A DNA stretch of 57,545 nt, from the NCBI RefSeq assembly GCF_007625155.1, contig NZ_VMNK01000008.1:1-57545 (forward strand), in the 5' to 3' direction. The notes beneath the pieces were generated by a model. The model was not told the origin of the DNA, made no database searches, and was given only the letters and a program-made list of their open reading frames with translations. Position numbers and translations under genes: made by a program. This stretch comes from Denitromonas halophila. GTDB taxonomy: Bacteria; Pseudomonadota; Gammaproteobacteria; Burkholderiales; Rhodocyclaceae. Below, piece after piece: positions 18,370 through 27,590 of the stretch; the first letter of the stretch is position 1, and every line of letters starts with the position of its first letter.

Positions 18370-20543
18370 CAGATGGCGTCCTTGCGATTGACGATGATGC
18401 GGGCATCGACAATGGCGTAGCCGTCGTCGTAGGCCAGCACGGGGTTGAGGTCGAGTTCGGCCAGTTGCGGATAGGCCGAGACAATGCTGGAGACCTTGAG
18501 CAGCAGGTCGACCAGCGCGGCTTTATCCACCGCCGCTTCGCCGCGCGCGCCTTCGAGGATCTTGCGTGCCTTGATCTGGTTGACCATCGACTCGGCGGCA
18601 TGGCGCGACAGCGGAATGGCACGGAAGGCGACGTCTTCGAGAATTTCGACGAAGATGCCGCCGAGGCCAAACATCAGCACCGGGCCAAAGATCGGGTCAC
18701 GGCTGACGCCGATGATGATCTCGGTACCTTTTTTGGCCATGGGGGTCACCAGCACGCCCTTGATCTCGGCGGTCGGCAGATAAGCCTTGCAGGAGCGCAT
18801 GATCTGCTCGTGGGCGTCTTTGAGCGCCACTTCGCCGCGCAGGAAGAGCTTCACCCCACCCGCGTCGGACTTGTGCAGTATGTCTTTCGACACCACCTTC
18901 ATCACCAGCGCCTGGTCGCCAAAATGCGCGGCGACGTTGCCCAGCTCGTCGGCGCTCTCGACCAGAATCTCTTCGGCCACACTGATGCCATGCGAGCGCA
19001 ACAGCGCCTTGGCCTCGACCTCGAACAGGTCGCGCCCCTCCGCCTGAGCCTTGGCGAACACCGCCAGTTGATCGGCGTGCGGCACCACCGGCGCTGCCGG
19101 CACCTGCTCGGCCGCCCCCTTGAGGTAAATGCCCCGTTCCCCCAGCGCCGCCAGCACACGCACGGCAAGTTCGAGCGAGCTGTACACCGGCAGTCCGGCT
19201 TCGTGCAGGCGACGCAACGGCGGCGGCTTGACCGGCGCATACAGGCTATAGATCACCAGCGGCTTGTCGATGCGGTGGGCCAGCTCGATCATTGTCTCGG
19301 CACCACGCATCTCGTCGCCGAGCAGATGTTCGGCAAAACGAATGCTGTAGCCACCGAACATGCCAACGAGAAAGATCGCATCGACCCCCTCGTCGTCGGC
19401 CACGATCTCCATGCAGGTCGCCAGCAAGGCCGGATCGGCGTCGGTACTGCCCGCCACGTCGACCGGGTTGATCACCGAGGCTTGCGCAAACAAGACCTCA
19501 CGCAAGCGCTGCTTGGTCGCGTCAGACAACTCAGCCAACTCCAGCCCCGCCTCCGACAACCGATCAGAAGCAATCGTCGCCTGACCGCCGCCGTCGGCGA
19601 TCACCGCGATGCGCTTGCCCGGCGCCTTCTGCAACTGCGCCAGGCCCTCGGCCACGGGCAGGATCTCATCGGAGTTCTGCACCACACTGACGCCCACCTG
19701 GCGCAGCAGATCGACCGTCATCGCATAGCTGCCGGCCAGCGCACCAGTGTGGGAGCTGGCGGCCTTGGCGCCCATTTCGGTCGAGCCGGATTTGTACACC
19801 ACCACCGGTTTGACCGCGGTCACGTCGCGCGCCACTTCGAGGAAGCGCTCGCCGTCGCGGAAGCCCTCGACATACAGCGTCGCCACATGGGTGTTTTCGT
19901 CCTCGCCCAGATAGCGCAGGTAATCGTTAAAACCGATGTCCACCTGGTTACCCGGACCGACATAGGTCGAGAAGCCGACATGGCGGTTGTGCTCGGCTTC
20001 GAGCACCAGCGACAGCAACATGTTGCCCGACTGTGAGATGAAACCCACATGCCCCGGCTTGACGTTGGACAGCGCCAGCAGGTTGACCTGTTTGTGCAGA
20101 TTGAACATGCCCGAGGTGTTCGGGCCGATGATGCGTACGCCGCCCGCCCGCGCCGCTGTCATCATCTGCTCTTCGAGCGCCGCACCTTCCGGGCCGACTT
20201 CCTTGAAGCCGCTGGCCAGCACCACCGCGCCCTTGACGCCCTTCTTGCCACACTCGGCCAGAATACCGGGCAGTGTCGCCGCCGGCGTGCAGATCAGCGC
20301 GAGATCGATCTTGCCGGGAATCGCCTCCAGCGAGGGGTAGGCCTTGACGCCCAGCACCCGGTCCGCCTTGGGATTGATCGGATAGATATCGCCGGCGTAG
20401 CCGTCCTTGATCAGCCCGACCATGGCCTTGTAGCCGCGCTTGGTCGGGTCGGCCGACGCGCCAACAATGGCAATCGCGTCGGGGGCGAGAAACTCATGCA
20501 GCGGACTGCGGCCGCTCAGTGATTGATGTTTTGCAATAGCCAT
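18369..20543 (-). CDS. ADP-forming acyl-CoA synthetase (acetate--CoA ligase family)
   Basis: A 724-residue fusion. It has a CoA-binding Rossmann domain (about residues 10-140), succinyl-CoA ligase-like domains (150-450, with the SGS/SHTGAL region near 260 carrying the phosphohistidine), and a C-terminal ATP-grasp domain (about 490-720). The order is that of NDP-forming acyl-CoA synthetases, which activate organic acids with ATP and release ADP and phosphate. ATG 20543 has AGGGGG upstream, so the TTG at 20549 is not needed. It sits 2 bp after one enoyl-CoA hydratase and overlaps another, pointing to activation of a short or branched acid followed by hydration. The substrate is unknown. Confidence 0.88.
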   Translation of the reverse strand: MAIAKHQSLSGRSPLHEFLAPDAIAIVGASADPTKRGYKAMVGLIKDGYAGDIYPINPKADRVLGVKAYPSLEAIPGKIDLALICTPAATLPGILAECGKKGVKGAVVLASGFKEVGPEGAALEEQMMTAARAGGVRIIGPNTSGMFNLHKQVNLLALSNVKPGHVGFISQSGNMLLSLVLEAEHNRHVGFSTYVGPGNQVDIGFNDYLRYLGEDENTHVATLYVEGFRDGERFLEVARDVTAVKPVVVYKSGSTEMGAKAASSHTGALAGSYAMTVDLLRQVGVSVVQNSDEILPVAEGLAQLQKAPGKRIAVIADGGGQATIASDRLSEAGLELAELSDATKQRLREVLFAQASVINPVDVAGSTDADPALLATCMEIVADDEGVDAIFLVGMFGGYSIRFAEHLLGDEMRGAETMIELAHRIDKPLVIYSLYAPVKPPPLRRLHEAGLPVYSSLELAVRVLAALGERGIYLKGAAEQVPAAPVVPHADQLAVFAKAQAEGRDLFEVEAKALLRSHGISVAEEILVESADELGNVAAHFGDQALVMKVVSKDILHKSDAGGVKLFLRGEVALKDAHEQIMRSCKAYLPTAEIKGVLVTPMAKKGTEIIIGVSRDPIFGPVLMFGLGGIFVEILEDVAFRAIPLSRHAAESMVNQIKARKILEGARGEAAVDKAALVDLLLKVSSIVSAYPQLAELDLNPVLAYDDGYAIVDARIIVNRKDAI

Positions 20544-20545
20544 GC

Positions 20546-21328
20546 TCAAACCCCCTTGAAAACCGGTGTGCGCTTTTCGGCGAAGGCGTCGATGCCTTCC
20601 TGCCAGTCTTTGGTGGTGCCAACAAACATCATGCCTTCGAGCTCGGCCGTGAGCGCCGCGTCGAGCGTGCGCTCGGCGGCCATGTTGAGCTGCTCCTTGG
20701 CCAGTTGCATCGAGAACGGCGCCTTGCTGGCAATGCGCTGCGCAAACTCGCGCGCCCCGTCCAGAAAGCCATCATCTGGCAACACGCGATTGGCCAGGCC
20801 GATGCGCACCGCCTCCTCGCCCTTGATCCGCTCACCCAGAAACACCAGCTCGCGCGCCTTGGCCAGCCCGACCAGACGCGGCAACAAATAGGTGACGCCG
20901 CCGCCCAGGTAGTTGCCGATACTCACTTCGGGCAGCCCGATCTGCGCGCTCTCGGCCATCAGGATGAAGTCCGAGGCCATCGCCACTTCGGCGCCTGCGC
21001 CGAGGGCATAACCGTTGACCGCGGCAATCACCGGCTTGGACAAGAGCATCAATCGCTTGCAGACAATCTGCTCGCCTTGCAAATACTGGCGTCGATCAAA
21101 AGCGGTACGCCCCGTCTTGTGCTCCTTGAGGTCGGCGCCCACGCAAAACGCCCGGCCCTCGCCGGTGAGCAGCACCACGCGCGCGTCCTTGTCAGCCTCC
21201 GCCACGCCCAGCGCGTCGTTCAACTCGTCATACAGCGTCTGCGTGACGGCATTCATGCGATGCGGCCGGTTAAGCCGGATCTCGGCAATGCCGTTTTTCA
21301 TCTCGTACAGAATCGTTTCGTAAGCCAT
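20546..21328 (-). CDS. Enoyl-CoA hydratase/isomerase (crotonase family), first copy of operon
   Basis: A 260-residue crotonase-family enzyme. The oxyanion-hole blocks are GRAFCVGADLKEH near residue 60 and NGYALGAGAEVAMASD near 104. Glutamates occur at the two usual catalytic positions (LPEVSIGNYLGGGVT and ARELVFLGE). I set the start at ATG 21328 because AGGAG lies 6 nt upstream; the frame stays open further but without a ribosome site. It is divergent in sequence from the second hydratase of the same operon, so the two probably act on different intermediates. It stops 2 bp before the acyl-CoA synthetase start. Confidence 0.87.
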   Translation of the reverse strand: MAYETILYEMKNGIAEIRLNRPHRMNAVTQTLYDELNDALGVAEADKDARVVLLTGEGRAFCVGADLKEHKTGRTAFDRRQYLQGEQIVCKRLMLLSKPVIAAVNGYALGAGAEVAMASDFILMAESAQIGLPEVSIGNYLGGGVTYLLPRLVGLAKARELVFLGERIKGEEAVRIGLANRVLPDDGFLDGAREFAQRIASKAPFSMQLAKEQLNMAAERTLDAALTAELEGMMFVGTTKDWQEGIDAFAEKRTPVFKGV

Positions 21329-21391
21329 GGTCACTCCTCTGAATTGCGCATTCGGTTCTGCGGCCGCACCGCACAAAATCGTTCAAACACT

Positions 21392-22330
21392 TCATCGCAT
21401 CTCGATGCCCAGCGCATCGAGAAACTGCTCCTGCCGCTCCAGCGCCCGTAGCGCCTTGCCGCCCAACTCTTTGGCCACCAGATTGGTCAGCCCCTCGCAA
21501 AACACCACATAGGCGCCGATGCTGTTGCTGATGAAACTGCTCTGGTGCGGAATGAAAAACGCATGCCCGGCCCGCGCAGCCAGGGGTGAGGCACGCGAAT
21601 CTGTCAGCGCAATCACCGAAATACCCGCCTCACTGGCCACCCGCGCCACCTCGGCCACGCGGCGGCTATACGGCTTGACGCTGGACACCACAAGCACATC
21701 GCCCTTGGCCATCTGCGCCAGCGCCTCGGCAATGCCCTGCCCCGGCGCATCCAGTAGCGACACATCCGGGCGCACCAGACTCAAGCCATACGACAGCAGG
21801 CTGGTCACCGCATGGATCTGGCGAACACCAAAGAGCCGCACCCGACGCGCACGCGCCAGCAGCCGCGCCGCCTGGCGCAATTCGGTGGCATCCAGTTGAG
21901 AGAGAAAGCCGTCGACATTGGCCGTCGACTCGCGCGCGAGCTGAACGACCACACCCACGTAATCGTCGGTATCGCCATCCGCGTCGAGCAATCGGTGTGC
22001 CTGACGGCTATAGAAATTGCCGTGCGCCCCGGCAATGCGCTCGCGAAACACACTCTGAAAATCGGAGAATCCTGAATAGCCAAGGCTGCGCACCATGCGT
22101 GAGAGCGTCGATGCATTCACACTCAAACAGCCCGCCAACTCGGTGATCGAGCGCACCGCCACTTCTTCGGGGCGATCCACCAGCCGCGCCACCACATCCA
22201 GCGCCTTCTTGCCCAAAGACACCTCCGCCTCGCCCCGCCGGATACGCACCACCAACTCGCGCAAAGCCTCCACACTGCGCGGCGGCAGTAGCGGCTCAAC
22301 ACATTGCGCCGAAGCAAGCGGGGAATTCAC
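21392..22330 (-). CDS. MurR/RpiR-family transcriptional regulator
   Basis: A 312-residue regulator. The N-terminal RpiR helix-turn-helix (about residues 30-105, with LAGCLSVNASTLSRMVRSLGYSGFSDF-type recognition helices) is joined to a SIS sugar-phosphate-type isomerase domain (about 140-290, with the DVLVVSSVKPYSR block near 205). GTG 22330 has AGGAG upstream; the frame stays open further upstream without a good start. It lies 63 bp upstream of the hydratase/acyl-CoA synthetase operon in the same direction and probably controls it. SIS domains usually bind phosphosugars, so an acyl-CoA operon is an unusual neighbour. Confidence 0.82.
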   Translation of the reverse strand: MNSPLASAQCVEPLLPPRSVEALRELVVRIRRGEAEVSLGKKALDVVARLVDRPEEVAVRSITELAGCLSVNASTLSRMVRSLGYSGFSDFQSVFRERIAGAHGNFYSRQAHRLLDADGDTDDYVGVVVQLARESTANVDGFLSQLDATELRQAARLLARARRVRLFGVRQIHAVTSLLSYGLSLVRPDVSLLDAPGQGIAEALAQMAKGDVLVVSSVKPYSRRVAEVARVASEAGISVIALTDSRASPLAARAGHAFFIPHQSSFISNSIGAYVVFCEGLTNLVAKELGGKALRALERQEQFLDALGIEMR

Positions 22331-22579
22331 GAGGGTATCGGACTCCTGATCAGGTCGGGGCGTGGCGCCCCATCTGTGCGCAATAAAATTTGCGCCATGG
22401 CAACGTTCAGCAAGAATAGTTGCATTTCGTGCCACATGGCAAGTCGGCGAACACCGACCGAGACAAGGCGATTAACCCAATTTGCATTGCTGCGGCGCGG
22501 TAGTGAAATATTCGGAATCCGATCGCGAAGAGCCAACTCTCAGTGCTGTTTCGCGATTCTGAGCACCCAACGCCGCGGC
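22331..22579. other. Gene-free stretch upstream of the RpiR gene
   Basis: This AT-richer segment should hold the minus-strand promoter of the RpiR/hydratase operon. CATGGCAA appears twice in direct orientation (at about 22397 and 22435). I could not identify a convincing operator or RNA gene. Confidence 0.4.
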
Positions 22580-22612
22580 AAAAAAAACGGCCCCGACACA
22601 AGGTCGGGACCG
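22580..22612 (-). terminator. Intrinsic terminator of the dadA-ridA-agcS operon
   Basis: Read on the minus strand, CGGTCCCGAC and GTCGGGGCCG form a 10-bp stem with one mismatch (22588-22612), followed by eight U residues (A tract 22580-22587 on the plus strand). It lies 125 nt after the agcS stop. The intervening 3' UTR also contains GACGC-ATCCGG inverted repeats (22649-22687). Confidence 0.85.
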
Positions 22613-22737
22613 ACAATCACGCAAGCGGGGGAGCCTGCGTGGTTTCGACGCCATCCGGGGAACACTGAGGGAGATCCGGATAGCGTCTTGGGAGCGTTAT
22701 CCCGGCAGCGCGACGCGCCGGGACCGGTTTTGTAGAA

Positions 22738-24087
22738 TCAGCCGCGCCGACCCGCAAAGTAGTCTTGCGTGAGCTTGGCAACAATGGGCGACAAGAGCAG
22801 CAGCGACACCAGGTTGGGCAGCGCCATGAAAGCGTTGAGGGTGTCGGCGACCAGCCAGACGAAGTCCAGCTGCGACACCGCACCAATCAAGACAAAGATC
22901 GTCCACAGTGCGCGATAAGGCTTTTCGACCGCCGTGCCAAACAGATATTCCCAGCACTTCTCGCCGTAGTACGCCCAACCAAGAATGGTGGTGTAGGCGA
23001 ACACCGCCAGCGAGATCGCCAGGAAACCCGCGCCCACGCCGGGGAAGGCCGTGGCAAACGCGCTGGAACTCAGCGCCGCGCCGCTCAGGCCGCTGCTCCA
23101 GGCGCCGGTGACGATCAACACCAGACCGGTCATGGTGCACACGATGAGCGTGTCGATGAAGGTGCCCATCATGCCGACCAGACCGGACTCCACCGCGTTC
23201 TTCGACTGGCCAGCCGCCTGGGCGATACCTGCCGTGCCGAGGCCTGCCTCGTTCGAGAAAATACCGCGAGCAACACCATAGCGAATCGCCATCATGATCG
23301 CCGCGCCAGCAAAGCCGCCGGTGGCTGCCGCCGGGCTGAAGGCGTGGCTAAAGATCAGCGTCAGCGCGTCGGGAATCTTGTCGGCGTAAAGCCCAAGCAC
23401 CACCAGCGAGGCGGCAATGTAGGCGATACACATGAAGGGAACGAGCTTTTCGGCCACCGCGCCGATGCGCTTGACGCCGCCGAGCAGCACGAAGCCGGTC
23501 AGCGCGGCAAGGACAACCCCGGTCACCCACGGGTTGATGCCAAAACTCGCCTGCATGGCTTCGGCGATGCTGTTGGATTGCACCATGTTGCCAATACCGA
23601 AACCCGCCAGACCGCCAAACAGCGCGAAGGCCGCGCCCAGCCAGCGCCACTTCGCGCCCAGGCCGTTCTTGACCGCATACATCGGGCCACCGACCTGCTC
23701 GCCGTTGGCATCGGTTTCGCGGTAATGCACCGCCAGCACCACTTCGGCGTACTTGGTGGCCATGCCGACCAGCGCGGTCATCCACATCCAGAACAGCGCA
23801 CCCGGGCCACCCACGGCAATGGCCGTGGCCACACCGGCAATGTTGCCGGTACCCACCGTGGCAGCGAGTGCGGTCATCAGCGCAGCAAAGGGCGTGATTT
23901 CACCGGGGGCGTCAGCGGCCGGCTTGCGGCCCTGCCACACCATGGCAAATCCGGTGCCGATCTTGGCGATCGGCATCAGCTTGAGACGAATTTGCAAAAA
24001 CAGGCCCGTGCCAAGGATCAGCACCAGCATGGGCGGACCCCACACGATGCCGTTGATGGCCGAGACGAATTGCGTCAATGCTTCCAT
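22738..24087 (-). CDS. Sodium:alanine symporter (AGCS family)
   Basis: A 449-residue inner-membrane carrier with about 10-11 helices. It shows the AGCS hallmark GTGNIAGVATAIAVGGPGALFWMW near residue 80, in several overlapping pieces, and the EAGLGTAGIAQAAG block near 272. It imports alanine, glycine or D-alanine with sodium. It is the third gene of dadA-ridA-agcS, after an amino-acid dehydrogenase and an imine deaminase, so it most likely supplies their substrate. A strong terminator follows. Confidence 0.9.
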   Translation of the reverse strand: MEALTQFVSAINGIVWGPPMLVLILGTGLFLQIRLKLMPIAKIGTGFAMVWQGRKPAADAPGEITPFAALMTALAATVGTGNIAGVATAIAVGGPGALFWMWMTALVGMATKYAEVVLAVHYRETDANGEQVGGPMYAVKNGLGAKWRWLGAAFALFGGLAGFGIGNMVQSNSIAEAMQASFGINPWVTGVVLAALTGFVLLGGVKRIGAVAEKLVPFMCIAYIAASLVVLGLYADKIPDALTLIFSHAFSPAAATGGFAGAAIMMAIRYGVARGIFSNEAGLGTAGIAQAAGQSKNAVESGLVGMMGTFIDTLIVCTMTGLVLIVTGAWSSGLSGAALSSSAFATAFPGVGAGFLAISLAVFAYTTILGWAYYGEKCWEYLFGTAVEKPYRALWTIFVLIGAVSQLDFVWLVADTLNAFMALPNLVSLLLLSPIVAKLTQDYFAGRRG

Positions 24088-24113
24088 GAAGTCGATTCCT
24101 TGAAATGGCGCGA

Positions 24114-24491
24114 TCAGCGCGCAAGTCGGGCGATGGCTTCGACTTCGACGCGGGCGCCGGTCGGCAGCGCCACCACCTGCACCGTCGAGCGGGCCGGGCG
24201 GTGCGCGCCAAAACGCTTGGCAAACACGGCGTTCATGGCCGCGAACTCGCCCAGGTCCGTCATGAACACGGTGACCTTGATGACGTCGGACAGCGTCGCG
24301 CCGGTGCTCATCAGGATGCCTTCGAGGTTGTTGAAGACCTGCTCGGTCTGCACGGCGATGTCGCCCTCGACCTTGCTGCCGTCGGTGGTCAGCGGAATCT
24401 GGCCGGAGGTGAACAGCAACCCCTCGAGTGCGATGGCCTGTGAATAGGGGCCGATAGCCTGCGGGGCATTGGGCGTGGAAACAACGTTCAT
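24114..24491 (-). CDS. ridA: RidA-family 2-iminobutanoate/2-iminopropanoate deaminase
   Basis: A 125-residue YjgF/YER057c/UK114-type protein that hydrolyses reactive enamine/imine products of amino-acid oxidation to keto acids and ammonia. The start MNVVSTPNAPQAIGPYSQAI, the GQIPL segment, the conserved Arg in RSTVQVVALPTGARVEVEA-type ending (about residue 105) and the final glutamate are the RidA set. It sits between a D-amino acid dehydrogenase that makes imines and an alanine transporter, so detoxifying iminopropanoate from alanine is the natural role. Confidence 0.92.
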   Translation of the reverse strand: MNVVSTPNAPQAIGPYSQAIALEGLLFTSGQIPLTTDGSKVEGDIAVQTEQVFNNLEGILMSTGATLSDVIKVTVFMTDLGEFAAMNAVFAKRFGAHRPARSTVQVVALPTGARVEVEAIARLAR

Positions 24492-24537
24492 CAGGGGTTC
24501 TCCTTTGGTTTGGTTCGTGTTTTTTTTGGGGTGCGAC

Positions 24538-25791
24538 TCAGCGATAGCGGGCGACGGTCAGCCCTTCCATGCTGATCTCGGGCTGACGACCGCTGATCAA
24601 ATCGGCCATCACGCGGCCGGTGCCGGCCGCCATGGTCCAGCCCAGCGTGCCATGACCGGTGCTGAGGTAGAGGTTGCGATAACGCGTCTCGCCCAGGATC
24701 GGGGTGCCGTCCGGCGTCATCGGGCGCAGACCGGTCCAGAACTCGGCCTTGCTTACATCACCGCCTTTCGGGAACAGATCGGTCACCACATAATTGAGCG
24801 TCTTCTGGCGCGAGGCGTCGAGCGCCAGATCGTAGCCCGACAACTGCGCCGTACCACCAACCCGAATGCGATCGCCCAGACGGGTCACCGCCACCTTGTG
24901 CGTCTCGTCCATGATGGTCGACTCCGGCGCCATCGCCGCGTCGGTGATCGGCACCGTGATCGAGAAGCCCTTGACCGGATACACCGGGATGTTGATGCCG
25001 ATCGGCTTGAGCAACTGCGGCGAATAGCTACCCAGCGCGAGAATGATCTTGTCGGCAGTGAGTACGCCCGCGTCGGTGCGCACGCCGGTCACACGGTCGC
25101 CCTCGCAGTCGATGCCCTGGATATTCACGCCAAAGCGGAAGGTCACGCCCAGCGCCTCGGCCATGGCGGCCAGCTTCTGGGTGAACTTGAAGCAATCGCC
25201 AGTCTCGTCGGCCGGCAGGCGCAGCGCGCCCACAAATTTGTGCTTCACCTGCGCGAGCGCCGGCTCGTATTGCAGATAGGCATCGCCCGCCAGCACCTGA
25301 TAGGGCACGTCGTACTGCTTGAGGATGTCCACATCCTTGCCCACACTGTCGAGCTGCTTCTGGGTGCGGAACAACTGCAGCGTGCCCTGGGTACGGTCGT
25401 CGTACTGAATGCCGGTGTCGGCGCGCAGTTGCTTGAGGCAGTCGCGGCTGTATTCCGCCAGACGCACCATTCGGCCCTTGTTGATGCCGTAGCGCTCGGT
25501 CGTGCAGTTGCGCAGCATCGCCATGCCCCAGCGCCACATGGCCGGATCGAGCATGGGCTTGATCACCAGCGGGCTGTGATGCATCAGCATCCACTTGATC
25601 GCCTTGATCGGCACACCGGGGCCGGCCCACGGCGCCGAGTAGCCCGGCGACACCTCGCCCGCGTTGGCATAGCTCGTCTCCAGCGCCGGGCCGGGCTGCC
25701 GATCCACCACCGTCACCTCATGCCCGGCCTTCGCCAGGTAGTAGGCCATGGTGGTGCCAATCACGCCGCTACCAAGAATAAGAACTTGCAT
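24538..25791 (-). CDS. dadA: D-amino acid dehydrogenase
   Basis: A 417-residue FAD enzyme that oxidises D-amino acids, chiefly D-alanine, to keto acids and passes electrons to the respiratory chain. The start [12 protein letters not shown] carries the dinucleotide-binding GSGVIG at residues 7-12. [26 protein letters not shown]-like blocks, in pieces near 36-58, and the C-terminal [20 protein letters not shown] near 383 are DadA signatures. The frame is open 64 codons upstream, but the ATG at 25791 begins the real domain. A near-consensus sigma-54 promoter at 25853-25868 lies 62 bp upstream, so this heads the dadA-ridA-agcS operon. Confidence 0.92.
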   Translation of the reverse strand: MQVLILGSGVIGTTMAYYLAKAGHEVTVVDRQPGPALETSYANAGEVSPGYSAPWAGPGVPIKAIKWMLMHHSPLVIKPMLDPAMWRWGMAMLRNCTTERYGINKGRMVRLAEYSRDCLKQLRADTGIQYDDRTQGTLQLFRTQKQLDSVGKDVDILKQYDVPYQVLAGDAYLQYEPALAQVKHKFVGALRLPADETGDCFKFTQKLAAMAEALGVTFRFGVNIQGIDCEGDRVTGVRTDAGVLTADKIILALGSYSPQLLKPIGINIPVYPVKGFSITVPITDAAMAPESTIMDETHKVAVTRLGDRIRVGGTAQLSGYDLALDASRQKTLNYVVTDLFPKGGDVSKAEFWTGLRPMTPDGTPILGETRYRNLYLSTGHGTLGWTMAAGTGRVMADLISGRQPEISMEGLTVARYR

Positions 25792-25852
25792 GAGGCCGCT
25801 CCGTTGCTGTCGATGGGCAGCGCCGGGGAGGCGCCGCAATGCCAAGTCAATT

Positions 25853-25868
25853 AGCAACCCCCATGCCA
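25853..25868 (-). promoter_or_regulatory. Sigma-54 (-24/-12) promoter of dadA-ridA-agcS
   Basis: On the minus strand the site reads TGGCATGGGGGTTGCT. It matches the sigma-54 consensus TGGCACG-N4-TTGCW at every defined base but one, with the required GG-N10-GC spacing. The predicted transcription start is near 25842, about 50 nt before the dadA ATG. Two operators for the divergent activator lie about 100 and 181 bp upstream, the usual enhancer distance. Confidence 0.75.
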
Positions 25869-25933
25869 GAAGCAAAAAAAGCAGGAAAACCAATCGCTTG
25901 CAAGACATTAGCGTAAGCGCAGGCAAGGGCATC

Positions 25934-25951
25934 TGTATTGACATCCATACA
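25934..25951. promoter_or_regulatory. TyrR-box-like operator 1
   Basis: TGTATTGACATCCATACA is an imperfect 18-bp palindrome of the TGTAnn-N6-nnTACA form known for TyrR (TGTAAA-N6-TTTACA). Flanking A/T bases extend the outer arms to ATCTGTAT/ATACAGAT. It shares 14 of 18 positions with the box at 26015-26032 and lies about 100 bp upstream of the predicted sigma-54 start site. Confidence 0.6.
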
Positions 25952-26014
25952 GATCGATTGAACGGCATGTTAGCAACAGACATTGATTGTTAATAATCAA
26001 TAAGTTGCAAAGCA

Positions 26015-26032
26015 TGTATTGATCTCAATACA
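26015..26032. promoter_or_regulatory. TyrR-box-like operator 2
   Basis: TGTATTGATCTCAATACA has perfect 8-bp arms (TGTATTGA/TCAATACA) around TC. It shares the TGTATTGA core with operator 1, 81 bp away. It lies 28 bp before the start of the TyrR-like gene, so it may also serve autoregulation. A separate 7-bp inverted repeat ATTGATT/AATCAAT (25982-26001) lies between the two. Confidence 0.65.
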
Positions 26033-26060
26033 CTGTACGCAAATCAACACGGAAGCCACC

Positions 26061-27590
26061 ATGCGCATCGCCATTCTCTTTGCCGACCGCGTCGGCATCG
26101 CGCAGGAAATCCTCGCCGTCCTCGCCCAGCGCGCGCTCAGCGTGACTGCCGTCGAAGTCGAGCCGCCCTATATCTATATTGAAGCGCCGGCATTGGCTCA
26201 GGCCGATTTCGTCAAGTTGCGCGGGCAGTTGCAACAGGTGCGCGACGTGCAGTCGGTCGACGTGGTCGACATGCTCCCCGGCGCCCAGCGGCGGCTCTAC
26301 CTCGCCGCCCTGCTCGCCTCCCAGGCCGACCCCGTATTCGCCATCGACGCCCAGGGCCGTATCGTCATCGCCAACGGCGCCGCCGTCACTGCCTGCGGCA
26401 TGCCCGAGTCCGCCCTGCTCGCCACCACCATCCAAACCCTCATCGGCGACCCCGGCCTGCTCGACGTGCTGGTCGACGGCGGCTTCCACCTGCCGGTGCG
26501 CGAGATCGAAATCCACGGCGAACCCTACATGCTCGAAACCCTGCCGCTGCACGAAACTAGCGGCCGTGCCGCCGGCGCCGTGCTCACCCTGCACGCCCCC
26601 AGCCGCATGGGCGAACGCCTGAGCGCGCTGCAGAACTACAACGCCGGCGGCTTCGAAGCCATCCTCGGCAAATCGCCGGAAATCGAACAACTCAAACAGC
26701 GCGCCGCCCGCATGGCCCAGGTCGACGCCCCGCTGCTCATCACCGGCGAAACCGGCACCGGCAAGGAGCTGCTCGCCCACGCCTGCCATGCCGGCAGCAG
26801 CCGCCGTGCCGAACCCTTTTTCGCGCTCAACTGCGCGGCCCTGCCCGAGAGCCTCGCCGAGAGCGAGCTCTTCGGCTACTCCCCGGGCGCCTTCACCGGC
26901 GCCCTGCGCGGCGGCAAACCCGGCCTGCTCGAAATGGCCGACGGCGGCACCGTGTTTCTGGATGAAATCGGCGAAATGTCGCCCTACCTGCAAGCCAAAC
27001 TGCTGCGCTTTCTCAATGACGGCAGCTTCCGCCGCGTCGGCGGCGACCGCGAAGCCAAAGTCGACGTGCGCATCATCAGCGCCACGCACCGCCCACTCGA
27101 AGCCATGGTCGAAGCCGGCCACTTCCGCCAAGACCTGCTCTTCCGCCTCAACGTGCTCAACCTGCACATGCCCGCCCTGCGCGACCGCCCCGGCGACATC
27201 CTCCCCCTCGCCGACACCTTCCTCGCCCGCGCCTGCGCCCAGGCCGCCCGCCCCGCCATGCGCCTCTCCCCCGCCGCCAAATCCGCCCTGCTCGCCAATC
27301 GCTGGATCGGCAACGTGCGCCAGTTACAAAACACCATCTTCCGCGCCGTCACCATGGCCGAACGCCTCGTCATCGACGCGGGCGACCTCGAACTCGCCGA
27401 TGCCACCACACCCGCCGACACCACCGCCGACGGCGACATCACCACCCTCGAAGCCGCCGTCGCCGACTTCGAAAAATCGCTGCTGCAGCGGCTGTATCGC
27501 GACTACCCGTCCAGCCGGCGCTTGGCCAAGCGGCTGGCGGCGTCGCATTCGGCGATTGCTGTGCGGTTACGGCGGCATGGGATCGGGTGA
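26061..27590 (+). CDS. TyrR-like sigma-54-dependent activator (ACT-PAS-AAA+-HTH)
   Basis: A 509-residue regulator with an ACT domain (residues 1-70), a PAS domain (about 78-190) and a sigma-54 AAA+ domain (about 205-430). The AAA+ domain has Walker A GETGTGKE near 228, the GAFTGA loop near 275 and Walker B TVFLDEIGE near 297. The C-terminal helix-turn-helix (YPSSRRLAKRLAASHSAIA, about 482-500) is of TyrR type. E. coli TyrR has lost GAFTGA and works with sigma-70; here it is intact, so sigma-54 contact is expected, as in PhhR. It diverges from dadA-ridA-agcS, whose promoter is sigma-54 type. The ACT domain probably senses an amino acid, perhaps alanine. ATG 26061 follows GGAAG. Confidence 0.9.
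   Translation: MRIAILFADRVGIAQEILAVLAQRALSVTAVEVEPPYIYIEAPALAQADFVKLRGQLQQVRDVQSVDVVDMLPGAQRRLYLAALLASQADPVFAIDAQGRIVIANGAAVTACGMPESALLATTIQTLIGDPGLLDVLVDGGFHLPVREIEIHGEPYMLETLPLHETSGRAAGAVLTLHAPSRMGERLSALQNYNAGGFEAILGKSPEIEQLKQRAARMAQVDAPLLITGETGTGKELLAHACHAGSSRRAEPFFALNCAALPESLAESELFGYSPGAFTGALRGGKPGLLEMADGGTVFLDEIGEMSPYLQAKLLRFLNDGSFRRVGGDREAKVDVRIISATHRPLEAMVEAGHFRQDLLFRLNVLNLHMPALRDRPGDILPLADTFLARACAQAARPAMRLSPAAKSALLANRWIGNVRQLQNTIFRAVTMAERLVIDAGDLELADATTPADTTADGDITTLEAAVADFEKSLLQRLYRDYPSSRRLAKRLAASHSAIAVRLRRHGIG

Noticed and set aside
22765-24447. 560-codon plus-strand frame opposite agcS and ridA
   Set aside because: Antisense shadow of two clearly recognised genes; composition typical of reverse-frame reading in high-GC DNA.
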